Assembly: GCA_009844885.1 (NCBI GenBank)
Contig: VYAQ01000345.1
Span: forward strand, 1-32,368
Source: Gemmatimonadota bacterium
GTDB taxonomy: Bacteria; Gemmatimonadota; Gemmatimonadetes; Longimicrobiales; Gaopeijiaceae
DNA: 32,368 nucleotides
Direction: 5' to 3'
The position numbers and the translations under genes were made by a program. The notes under the pieces are model-generated. The model saw nothing but the letters and a program-made list of their open reading frames with translations. It searched no databases and had not been told where the DNA came from. Shown here piece after piece: positions 22,542-29,528 of the stretch (positions are counted from its first letter, which is position 1; every line of letters starts with the position of its first letter).

Positions 22542-24404
22542 CTATCGCGGAGTGATTGCCCGCCCGACCCGAAGGTCCAGCGAGTGGTACGCGTTGTCGA
22601 GGTCGATTGTGATGACCTGCACCCTGTCGGGGAAGAGGTCGGCCAGACTCAGCGCCTCCTCGAGCGCGTCGCGGTCGATCCTCTCGTCCTTCTCGACCAC
22701 CAGCACTTCGAGCGGGATTCCGACCGGCACCCAGCAAGCCCGGTAGAACCCCGAATCACTGGTTCGCTCGTTGGAGCGCAAGCGCATGTTTTCGAGCTGT
22801 TTGTCGCCGCCCATTCCGAATGTCTCGAAGAAAACGCTGCCCGCCTCGTAGGCATGCGCCTGCAGGTAGATGGTGGCCTCCGGGGCGGGTTGTCCCTCTT
22901 CGTCGGTCACCACGCCGGTCAACACCCCGTTGCGCCAGGCCAGCTTGTCTACCGCGACCAGAGGGGCGCGAGGCCGGGCTCGATTGTTGCAAAGGTCGTC
23001 CAGCACCTTTTCCATTGATGGCGCCGAGAATTGCAGCTGCGCCGGAACCCACGGGTTCTCCACCTCCACCTCGGAGGTCTCGGGCTCGTACCAGAGCTGC
23101 TCCATGTACGGGTGGGTGTAGTGCACGGTGTAGACACCCGGTCGCAGGTGCGCCAGCTCGAACCGTCCCTGGGCGTCCGTGACAACCTCGGTCCCCGAGC
23201 CCTCGAGGAATACGCGAGCACCGGGCAGCCCGACCTCCAGCGAGTCGCGAACGGTGCCGACAATACGGCCGCCGGTGTGTCCCTCGTAGACGACGCCCTC
23301 GGTACCGTGGACCCGCAGCACGTTTCCGCTCTGCACGGTGATTCCATCCAGGGTCGCCGCGGGGCGGCCGGTCAGGGGATGAATGGCCTCGCCCGGCATG
23401 AACATGCGAATGCTCCACGAAGTCACGATCCAGGTGCCGTTGGGCAGGGCCTCGAACTCCACCCGGCCACCGGGAGACGCGGCCAGGAGCGAGCCGGGCA
23501 CGTTGAGCTGCACGTAGTCGAAGTCGAGCCATCTGAGCCGCGCGGTCTCGGGGTCCAGCCACATCGTCCCGGCGATGTCGGCAAGTTGCCGCTCACGAAC
23601 CGGTTCGAAGGCGAGGCCGACCATGCCCGGGGCGTCGGTTCCCCCCTCCGTCACCTTCAGGCAATGGGTGTCGAGGAACTCGTCGGAGAGGAGCACGGCC
23701 GCGTCGGGAGCCCAGAAGACGGACTCGCTCGACGTAATGCGGGCGAATCCGCCGGCCACCAGCGAATCGACGGGACGCGAGACATACGGGGCGTCGGTGT
23801 ACGCGCTGTCGGTACTCCGGTCCTCCGCCTCGATCCTTCGGCCTCTGCGGTCCAGGCGCCGCTTGATCCGCAGCATCTCGTATTGGTACATGCCGCGTTC
23901 CTGGGTCCAGGCGGCGGCGGCCAGAGCCTTGCGCGCCTCGTTCCAGACCCTCGCGACGGCCAGACCCTCCTCCGGCCGCACCTCGCACCTGCGTCCGACA
24001 TCCGCTTCGATTCCGACGAGGGACACCGCTTCCACACGCGCGGTCAAATTGACCGTGACGGTATCGCCAAACTCGACGCGGAAGTAGTCGGAGAAGGTGC
24101 TCTCGTACCCGATTCGTTCCGCCCTGAGCCGATACTCGCCGGGGTCGGGCGCGGACAGTTCGAAGAGCCCGCTGGCGGTTCGGGTGAGGATTTGCTCCGC
24201 CTCGTTCCCGCTGCGGTCGAGCAGGGTCATCATGGCGCCGCCGATTCCGCGTTCCCCGTCGGCATCCACCAGTCGACCGCGCACGACCTGCCCTTGGGCG
24301 AGGGCGGGCAAAGCGACCGCGAGAAGGACGGCCAGCGGAAGCACGCGGTGCGCACCGCTGCAACCCAACGGTGCGGAAAGCGCGGAACTCCGTGCCCTAA
24401 GCAT
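22542..24404 (-). CDS. secreted protein with three carboxypeptidase regulatory-like (Ig-fold) domains
   Basis: A 620-residue exported protein of unknown role. Its signal peptide (LPLAVLLAVALPALAQGQ) is followed at once by a first CarboxypepD_reg-like domain (VVRGRLVDADGERGIGGAMM ... GEYRLRAERIGYES). A central 280-residue region has no recognised domain, but WLDPETARLRWLDFDY resembles the beta-strand pattern of similar exoproteins. A second Ig-like domain follows (GRIVGTVRDSLEVGLPGARV ... LRPGVYTVHYTHPY), then a third (GVLTGVVTDEEGQPAPEATI). Such domains are common in Bacteroidota/Gemmatimonadota surface proteins. The ATG at 24404 shares its A with the upstream stop (TGATG), so it is co-translated with the propeller protein. 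The pair is flanked by intact and decayed parDE. Confidence 0.8.
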   Translation of the reverse strand: MLRARSSALSAPLGCSGAHRVLPLAVLLAVALPALAQGQVVRGRLVDADGERGIGGAMMTLLDRSGNEAEQILTRTASGLFELSAPDPGEYRLRAERIGYESTFSDYFRVEFGDTVTVNLTARVEAVSLVGIEADVGRRCEVRPEEGLAVARVWNEARKALAAAAWTQERGMYQYEMLRIKRRLDRRGRRIEAEDRSTDSAYTDAPYVSRPVDSLVAGGFARITSSESVFWAPDAAVLLSDEFLDTHCLKVTEGGTDAPGMVGLAFEPVRERQLADIAGTMWLDPETARLRWLDFDYVQLNVPGSLLAASPGGRVEFEALPNGTWIVTSWSIRMFMPGEAIHPLTGRPAATLDGITVQSGNVLRVHGTEGVVYEGHTGGRIVGTVRDSLEVGLPGARVFLEGSGTEVVTDAQGRFELAHLRPGVYTVHYTHPYMEQLWYEPETSEVEVENPWVPAQLQFSAPSMEKVLDDLCNNRARPRAPLVAVDKLAWRNGVLTGVVTDEEGQPAPEATIYLQAHAYEAGSVFFETFGMGGDKQLENMRLRSNERTSDSGFYRACWVPVGIPLEVLVVEKDERIDRDALEEALSLADLFPDRVQVITIDLDNAYHSLDLRVGRAITPR

Positions 24405-25558
24405 CAGCCCGGCCGTCGGACCTCTCCGGTGCAGTTCTCGAAATCGATCGTGAAGCGCCTTAGGACGGTGCGAAGGTTGTCCGGACCAGCCTCGATGCGT
24501 TGATCCAGGACGAACAACTCGTTGTCCCGTAGCGCAGTTATCGGCCTGCCGACGTCGGAGGTGGGGATCAGAGTATCCGGACATTGTCTCGTACCATCGT
24601 GGCTCAGGCTGCTCAGGTACAGGGTGCCGCTCACCCGCGTCCCGCTGAGTTCGCCTTCCTGGTGGATCGTGTGGATGTTGCCGACCTCGTCACGGGACAC
24701 GTTCATGAGGCTGGATACCTTCGCAAACAATTCCTCCTGCATCGCAAAATACTCATCGGGGTCGGAAAACTCTCCGTCGTCAGCGCTCATCATCTCGATA
24801 AGTTCATCGTCCGGCGGCACGCCACGCCGCCTGGCGGCGCGCAGCGGGATCGTGTCGACGACTTCGCCATCCAGATCGAGCATCAGCAGGTATGGGCTGG
24901 CTCCAAATGCGAAGATGATGCTCTCTTCTGAAACGTGCATCCGCGTATGTCCTCCGACGCCCAGGAGCGTGCTGTCTTCAACATACGTGCGGGGCACCGC
25001 CATGCGATCCAGCGGGATCCTCGGGGGTTGCAGAGAAACCCGGTCCCTGAGCAATTCCCGCAAACGGCGGGAACCAAGCGCCAGCCATGTGTCCGGATTG
25101 ATGCCGCCCGCCCAGAGCCTGCCGCGGCGTGTAGCCCCCAGCGAGCTCACGAGGCCGTCCGACCTGGCTTGGCCCAGGTGCTCGCCCGAATCCCAGTCGA
25201 AGAACTCGATCTGCATTTCCGGTGGTTGGCCGTCGGTGATCCCTACAACTCCGCCGGAGACGAAACCGCCGACTCCGATCTGGTAGAACTCTCCCGGGCC
25301 CTGGCCACGTCTTCCGAATGTGCGAATCGGTCGGCCCGCGCCATCGAACCGAATCGCGTTGGCCGCAAAGAAATCGATCACGACAAACGAGCCCCGCGGC
25401 CCCAAGATCATTTCCCCCGGCTGTCCGATGTAGTGGTCCTCGCTTTCCTGCAGGACCACGCTGTCCACCTGGATGAGGGTCGGGCCGAGGTCCTGAGCCG
25501 CGGCGGGTGGAGGGAGAGCCGAGACCGCCAACACGGCTAAGGTGAGGGTTGATTTCAT
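24404..25558 (-). CDS. secreted 6-bladed beta-propeller protein
   Basis: A 384-residue exported protein. The start ATG at 25558 follows AGGA at suitable distance and opens a signal peptide (MKSTLTLAVLAVSALPPPAA, cleavage near AAAQ). Propeller features include GQPGEMILGPRGSFVVIDFF, then AANAIRFDGAGRPIRTFG, and the GQGPGEFYQIG turn that marks the 6-bladed family. A later blade is YLLMLDLDGEVVDTIPLR. No lipobox is seen, so it is probably soluble in the periplasm or secreted. It is translationally coupled to the carboxypeptidase-regulatory-domain protein downstream. The two may form an extracellular pair, but no partner or substrate can be read from the sequence. Confidence 0.82.
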   Translation of the reverse strand: MKSTLTLAVLAVSALPPPAAAQDLGPTLIQVDSVVLQESEDHYIGQPGEMILGPRGSFVVIDFFAANAIRFDGAGRPIRTFGRRGQGPGEFYQIGVGGFVSGGVVGITDGQPPEMQIEFFDWDSGEHLGQARSDGLVSSLGATRRGRLWAGGINPDTWLALGSRRLRELLRDRVSLQPPRIPLDRMAVPRTYVEDSTLLGVGGHTRMHVSEESIIFAFGASPYLLMLDLDGEVVDTIPLRAARRRGVPPDDELIEMMSADDGEFSDPDEYFAMQEELFAKVSSLMNVSRDEVGNIHTIHQEGELSGTRVSGTLYLSSLSHDGTRQCPDTLIPTSDVGRPITALRDNELFVLDQRIEAGPDNLRTVLRRFTIDFENCTGEVRRPG

Positions 25559-25605
25559 GTTCGTCCTAGGTCTCTCTGATGTGGTCGATAGGAAATGTCG
25601 CGCCG

Positions 25606-25891
25606 GCGGTGCAGCACGCGCCAGACATCCCGCCTGACCACGGGCCGTCATGTTGAAGACCAGGTCGGGAAGGGACCTGACCGGCGAGGAGCGCAGCCCG
25701 ACAGGTTGACTTCATGACCTTAGCGGGGCAACCCCGACACCACGCTCATGGCGGCGTGGCGAAGCGCCTGTTCCAAACGGTCGATGCAGCGCAGTGCGGT
25801 CTTACGCCCCGGCGCCCGCCAGGGAGTGGTCGACCGCGTCGTTGACGTCCCGCCGGGCTGCGGCCCGCAGAACCACCGATCTCGGCGTCAT
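25606..25891 (-). pseudogene. decayed parE toxin copy
   Basis: Strongly similar, base for base, to parE at 21922-22233 and in the same orientation. The start ATG (25889-25891) and the first 28 codons are kept (MTPRSVVLRAAARRDVNDAV). A one-base insertion (GCCGGGGCG where the intact gene has GCCGGACG) then shifts the frame into TAA. Further short deletions occur towards the 3' end. The toxin active region is lost, so the gene is dead. Confidence 0.82.
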
Positions 25892-26120
25892 TCCCCCGAG
25901 TAGTGGCGAACGCGGTTCCTCAGCGTCTCGAAATACGCGCCGCCCGCCGCGGCCGCGGGCTCCGACTCACCGCCCTCCAGCAGCAGGCCCCGGACATGCT
26001 GGCGATCGCGATCACAGCGGATGAGTTCGCGGACATACGCGCTGCTGCTCCCGTATCCGCGACGCTCGACCTGATCGTCGACATTAGGACTTGAGCGAGG
26101 CGGGAAGCGAGATCTTCAGA
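25888..26120 (-). pseudogene. decayed parD antitoxin copy
   Basis: Copy of parD (22230-22469). The 3' two thirds are well kept. An extra T in the segment matching codons 16-19 shifts the frame, a C-to-G change follows close by, and the start region reads ATCTTC in place of the initiator ATGTTCAT area. No functional start remains. The similarity stops at about 26120. The 4-base overlap with the toxin remnant is preserved. Apart from the two pseudogenes, the gap from 25559 to 26198 shows no gene. Confidence 0.8.
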
Positions 26121-26198
26121 CCTGACCTCGGCGAGGCCCGGTGTCAGGTGGATACCGTACTTGTACACCTTGAGCCAACAAGGAGGTCGTCCCAACAC

Positions 26199-26537
26199 TC
26201 ATAGTAAACTGGTACACACGACATATGATTCCACGTCATAGTCACCTGTATCAGGGTTATAGACTGGGTTCAGTGCAATAAAACACTCCTTCATGCCTTC
26301 AATTGATAGTCCCAAGCGGGTGAGGCATTCCGTGTATCTTAGCCATTCCTGGAGCCGAGGGGTGTTTCGCACATGGTCCAACAAGCCCGGAGGGTTCAGG
26401 AAATCGGAGAAGTTGCATTGCTCCGAGCTCTGGGCACCCACGACACCCCCGTCCACTATCGGTACTGGTACGTGGCTGGCTACAACTATGAGAAGAGCTC
26501 CCAACGCGCCGAATTGCAGTCGTCTGGAGTACTTCAT
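26199..26537 (-). CDS. small exported protein with C-terminal four-cysteine module (paralogue of upstream gene)
   Basis: A 112-residue exported protein with no known family. It begins with a signal peptide (MKYSRRLQFGALGALLIVVA, cleavage near VVGAQ). The remaining 75 residues match the C-terminal end of the upstream gene product: C-x2-SD-F-x-NPPG, a YTEC helix, a second half with C and PVYNPDTGDYD, and a final VVCTSLL. Four cysteines are conserved in both, enough for two disulfides after export. It is 43 bases downstream of its paralogue, so the two form an operon. This stretch is less GC-rich than the rest of the window. The ATG at 26537 follows an AGGAGAAAGG run. An earlier ATG (26603) would overlap the upstream gene. 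Confidence 0.68.
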   Translation of the reverse strand: MKYSRRLQFGALGALLIVVASHVPVPIVDGGVVGAQSSEQCNFSDFLNPPGLLDHVRNTPRLQEWLRYTECLTRLGLSIEGMKECFIALNPVYNPDTGDYDVESYVVCTSLL

Positions 26538-26580
26538 GAATAACCCTGCCTTTCTCCTCACTGGGGCGAGGTCTGGCTTT

Positions 26581-27318
26581 CTAAAGCAGTGGATCGCAGA
26601 CAATCACGGCTTCCATATCATATACCTTTGTCTCGGGGTTCCATACCGGGGATTTCGCGACCACGCAAGGCTCATCCTTGATCAGGTCCAATAGCCCCCT
26701 GATGCAGTCGATGTAGTCTTTATACTCCCTTGCTCGAGCCGTCTTGGGGCCAGTTAGTCCGTATTCGTCCGCGCCCGGCGGGTTTTTCCAATCTGATACA
26801 CGGCAATTCGCGGACGATGCGCCGACGTGATCGACCGATGGCTCGTCAGTCGCTGAAGGCAACGCGGACATGACGCCCTGATACACCACGCCACCCCCTT
26901 TGACCGGAAACACGCCCGTGATTTCCATCTCGGGAGGGATTCGGTCAGCCATCCGCTCGGGATCGCGAACGAACACCATGTAGGAGCTTCTTTCGGTCGA
27001 CATCCCTTGCAGGATAGCCCGGGCATAGAGGTATTCGCGGGGAATGAGTGGACCACGATAAGCGAGCATCTCAGTACCGGGAACAGTCATGGCACCCCGG
27101 TATTCAAGTCCCATTTCATCGGGATGGACTGCTGTAATGACGACGCCACCTCCGTCATCAGGGATGCCGAAAGTAAGGAATTGGGCGAACTCCAGATACG
27201 GCTCGATGCTGGCTTCGGTGACAATCGGGGACACATGCTCATCGACGCACGCAGGTACCGAGCCGATCAGGGCGAACACCAACGCCAGCGGGACTGTGCC
27301 TCTTCGGGACTTCTTCAT
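26581..27318 (-). CDS. lipoprotein with C-terminal four-cysteine module
   Basis: A 245-residue lipoprotein of unknown function. The signal ends in a lipobox (LVFALIGSVPAC). Residues about 25-165 form a mainly beta region with no recognised domain (VVITAVHPDEMGLEYRGAMT, then EITGVFPVKGGGVVYQGVM), which may be a binding domain. The final 75 residues match the short paralogue downstream: C-x2-SDWKNPPG, YIDC, PC, PVWNPETKVYD and a terminal VVCDPLL-like end. Here it reads IVCDPLL. The ATG at 27318 has GAAAGGA about 9 bases upstream. A longer reading to 27546 runs through the decayed sigma/anti-sigma region and is rejected. Cysteines in the module suit disulfide bonding in the periplasm. Confidence 0.72.
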   Translation of the reverse strand: MKKSRRGTVPLALVFALIGSVPACVDEHVSPIVTEASIEPYLEFAQFLTFGIPDDGGGVVITAVHPDEMGLEYRGAMTVPGTEMLAYRGPLIPREYLYARAILQGMSTERSSYMVFVRDPERMADRIPPEMEITGVFPVKGGGVVYQGVMSALPSATDEPSVDHVGASSANCRVSDWKNPPGADEYGLTGPKTARAREYKDYIDCIRGLLDLIKDEPCVVAKSPVWNPETKVYDMEAVIVCDPLL

Positions 27319-27429
27319 CGGGAAGATCCTTTCGGGGTGGGTAGTCGAGCGGAATGACCGCCACGTTTCCCTGTTAACAGCTCCAGCGTCCGAAACGTGC
27401 AATGCAGTGGAGACATTGACGCGGCTGAC

Positions 27430-27620
27430 GCGGCTGTCTAATGGCCCCGATGGTTCAGAGGCGGCGACCGAAAGGCGTTCGCCGCAGATCGTGAGGCGGG
27501 TGGGTTGGGAGGCAGCACGACGCATGGGGATTTCGCTCGCGACCATTCGGGCCCACCTTTGGCGTACCCGGAAAGCCCTCCGACAGCAACTTGCGCTCTA
27601 CAACCATGACGTGTCCCGAC
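27430..27620 (+). pseudogene. remnant of an ECF sigma factor (region 4 only)
   Basis: In one frame the sequence reads EAARRMGISLATIRAHLWRT followed by RKALRQQL, a sigma region-4 helix-turn-helix that matches the intact sigma gene at 29515-30249 (EAARELGSNRRTVRSNLRHA RKKLREQL). Just upstream the homology continues in another frame (DRKAFAADREAGG against the intact SQAEAFRLVQIEGY), so there is a frameshift. Region 2 and the start are missing. At the 3' end the stop found in the intact gene (CCCTGA) has become CCCGA, so the frame runs on. It is not functional. Confidence 0.7.
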
Positions 27621-27758
27621 CCTACCTGCCTCGCGCGAGCGGGCACCACAAGAGCAGATCCGTCGGTCGTGGAGCACATTATGAACTGCCGTTCCTGTCG
27701 GCTGGACTGGCAGATTCAGGAACCGTACGGCGGTCGGCAGCGCGGTGGCAGCGCATGA
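27606..27758 (+). pseudogene. truncated anti-sigma zinc-finger remnant (or 50-residue free-standing zinc finger)
   Basis: A 50-codon frame starting ATG at 27606. It reads MTCPDPTCLARAGT, then ADPSVVEHIMNCRSCRLDWQ. It closely matches the N-terminus of the intact anti-sigma at 29097-29528 (MKCPDLRTLSRVGTPNADPA then VWEHVTNCESCWLDWQIQ), including the H-x3-C-x2-C zinc site. The membrane helices and cytoplasmic tail of the intact protein are absent. The stop overlaps the ATG of the following propeller lipoprotein (ATGA). Most likely this is the remains of a decayed sigma/anti-sigma pair, but a kept zinc-finger peptide translated with the lipoprotein cannot be excluded. Confidence 0.6.
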
Positions 27759-28996
27759 GCAGAAACTGCGGGTTCTCGCTCCTGATCGTTCTCGCCGCAT
27801 GCAGTGACGCGGAACCGTCGTCGGCACCCGCTGCGAGCGTCACGGATTCTGCCGGGATCCGCGCTGTGCGCAATGCGCCGGCGGATCGCCTCTACGCCGA
27901 GCTGGTCGAGGCGCCCATCCTCTCCATCGGCGAGTTCAGCGGGCCGAGCGAGTTGCTGTTCGGCAGGGTCGCGTCAGTGTCGCGCGATCAGGCCGGCAAC
28001 ATCATCGTGGCCGACGCTCAGGCGTTCGAGGTTCGCGTATTCGACCCTCAAGGCCAGCACGTTCTCTCCTTCGGCCAAGAGGGCGGCGGGCCGGGCGACT
28101 TCCAGTCGCTCGATGCCGTTTGGCCGCTGGAAGACGGATCTCTCCTCGCCGTGGATGACCGGCTCGACCGAATCAGCCGCTTCGACATGAACGGTCGGTT
28201 AATCGAGACAGCGACGCTCGAAAACAACGTCGAACTGTCGGCGAACGTATTCCGACCCGGCGGGCCCGGCATGGTCCTTTCCTACGCCAACCCGCCCCCC
28301 AGCTTCGAATCCGTGGCAGACATCGATTTCACCTCGGCGGACGACTTCACAAGCCTCTTGTTCGCTGGCGAGGCGAACCGCCGGGTGCTGTTCGTACGCC
28401 ACAGCCTCGACGGTTCACTCGTTGACACGGTAGCGGAGGGGAAGCAGGCTGGCATCGCCTCCGTCCCGACCGGGAGTGGCGGCTCCTCACTCTTTCCGGT
28501 GCCGTTCTCGAGCGAGTCGGCCATGGCGATCTCGACCCATGGCATTGCGTTTGTCGTGGGCGCGGCGTTCGAGGTGCAGATTCTCGATCCGGACGGCACC
28601 CCGCACACGATTGCGCGCATCGACGAGCACCCGCCTGCGCGCACGGATGAGCTGCTCGAGGAGTTCGTGAGAGGGTCTCGACCGAACGCCAGCGATGCCA
28701 CCCTGGCTAACGAGATCGAGCGGCGACGTGCGATCACGCTGCCGGACTCACTGCCCGGCTACGTCGATGTGCTGCTCGGCCTCAACGGCGAATCGTGGGC
28801 GAAGCGCTTCACGATGCCCGGTGCCGACAGCGTACGCTGGGACGTGTTCCGGCCGGACGGCATGTACGTCGGCCGTGTGATGTTGCCAGCGTCATTCCAG
28901 CTCTGGCAGGTCGGCCATGAAGACGTGCTCGGTGTAGCGAGGGATGAATACGGTGTCGAACGGGTGCTGGTCGTCGGGGTCAGGTATCGGCGGTAG
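27755..28996 (+). CDS. secreted 6-bladed beta-propeller lipoprotein
   Basis: A 413-residue lipoprotein. The N-terminus MSRNCGFSLLIVLAACSDAE carries a lipobox with cysteine at about residue 16. Propeller blades are visible as VSRDQAGNIIVADAQAFEVR, then VFDPQGQHVLSFGQEGGGPG (the family turn) and LLAVDDRLDRISRFDMNGRL. It resembles the lipoprotein at 4523 and the protein at 24404 in style, but is clearly diverged from both. The ATG at 27755 overlaps the stop of the truncated anti-sigma frame. An earlier in-frame start is possible but runs through the sigma remnant. The dispersed repeat copy B lies just past its 3' end. Confidence 0.82.
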   Translation: MSRNCGFSLLIVLAACSDAEPSSAPAASVTDSAGIRAVRNAPADRLYAELVEAPILSIGEFSGPSELLFGRVASVSRDQAGNIIVADAQAFEVRVFDPQGQHVLSFGQEGGGPGDFQSLDAVWPLEDGSLLAVDDRLDRISRFDMNGRLIETATLENNVELSANVFRPGGPGMVLSYANPPPSFESVADIDFTSADDFTSLLFAGEANRRVLFVRHSLDGSLVDTVAEGKQAGIASVPTGSGGSSLFPVPFSSESAMAISTHGIAFVVGAAFEVQILDPDGTPHTIARIDEHPPARTDELLEEFVRGSRPNASDATLANEIERRRAITLPDSLPGYVDVLLGLNGESWAKRFTMPGADSVRWDVFRPDGMYVGRVMLPASFQLWQVGHEDVLGVARDEYGVERVLVVGVRYRR

Positions 28997-29048
28997 GGGT
29001 TGGACGCCCGGCACAGGCATCACACCGATCTCGGCACGGCCAAGGGTC

Positions 29049-29089
29049 TTGGCAAGAATTGGCAACCCCTACAGCGACAACGAGATCCG
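29049..29089. repeat. dispersed 41-bp repeat, copy B
   Basis: 38 of 41 bases match copy A at 22488-22528, with the first 20 bases identical. As at copy A, the element follows shortly beyond the stop codon of a minus-strand gene (here the anti-sigma gene ending at 29097). It lies 53 bases beyond the 3' end of the propeller lipoprotein on the plus strand. Some similarity continues outward (TTACCG and a CCCGA-GGTC string). Confidence 0.8.
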
Positions 29090-29096
29090 GGTCGCT

Positions 29097-29528
29097 TTAC
29101 CGCGACGGCCCGATCCGAGGGTCGCCAGCAAAGCGATCTTCGTCCCGCTTCTTGACGTAGAGCGCGCCCCCGACACCTGCCGCGACCGCGTATCCCACAG
29201 CCGGGGCGACCGGTATCGTCACTGCAGCCGCCGGAACCGCAACCAGGAAAGCGAGCACGGCAATCGCGACGACGGCGCCGAATAGCGCGGCATCGCGCCA
29301 CCTCGCGGGCGGCTCGGAATCACGCCGCGCCCGGATGCGGACCCTGGCAATCACCTGGTCGTTCACGTCCGAAGCACTCTTGACCAAGGGATCTTCCAGG
29401 TACCGCAAGCCTTGCTGGATCTGCCAGTCCAGCCAGCACGATTCGCAATTGGTCACGTGTTCCCAAACGGCCGGATCGGCGTTGGGCGTGCCGACTCGGC
29501 TCAGCGTTCTCAGGTCAGGGCATTTCAT
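29097..29528 (-). CDS. membrane-anchored zinc-finger anti-sigma factor
   Basis: A 143-residue protein that would hold the upstream-encoded ECF sigma factor at the membrane until a signal releases it. The N-terminal zinc-finger anti-sigma site is H24-x3-C28-x2-C31 in WEHVTNCESCWLDWQ. An amphipathic helix follows (NDQVIARVRIRARR). Two adjacent membrane segments occur at about residues 80-125 (LFGAVVAIAVLAFLVAVPAA and APAVGYAVAAGVGGALYV). The tail is charged (KKRDEDRFAGDPRIG). The ATG at 29528 lies inside the end of the sigma gene (14-base overlap), a common layout for sigma/anti-sigma pairs. No large periplasmic sensor domain is present, so the signal must be relayed by another protein, perhaps the polytopic protein encoded at 30246. 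Confidence 0.85.
   Translation of the reverse strand: MKCPDLRTLSRVGTPNADPAVWEHVTNCESCWLDWQIQQGLRYLEDPLVKSASDVNDQVIARVRIRARRDSEPPARWRDAALFGAVVAIAVLAFLVAVPAAAVTIPVAPAVGYAVAAGVGGALYVKKRDEDRFAGDPRIGPSR

Noticed and set aside
23031-24503. Plus-strand 490-residue frame opposite the carboxypeptidase-domain protein
   Set aside because: Shadow frame without domains; the minus frame has signal peptide and Ig-like domains and is coupled to its neighbour.
27319-27546. Long 5' extension of the four-cysteine lipoprotein to 27546
   Set aside because: The extension lacks a signal peptide, overlaps the sigma remnant and ignores the good ribosome site and lipoprotein signal at 27318.
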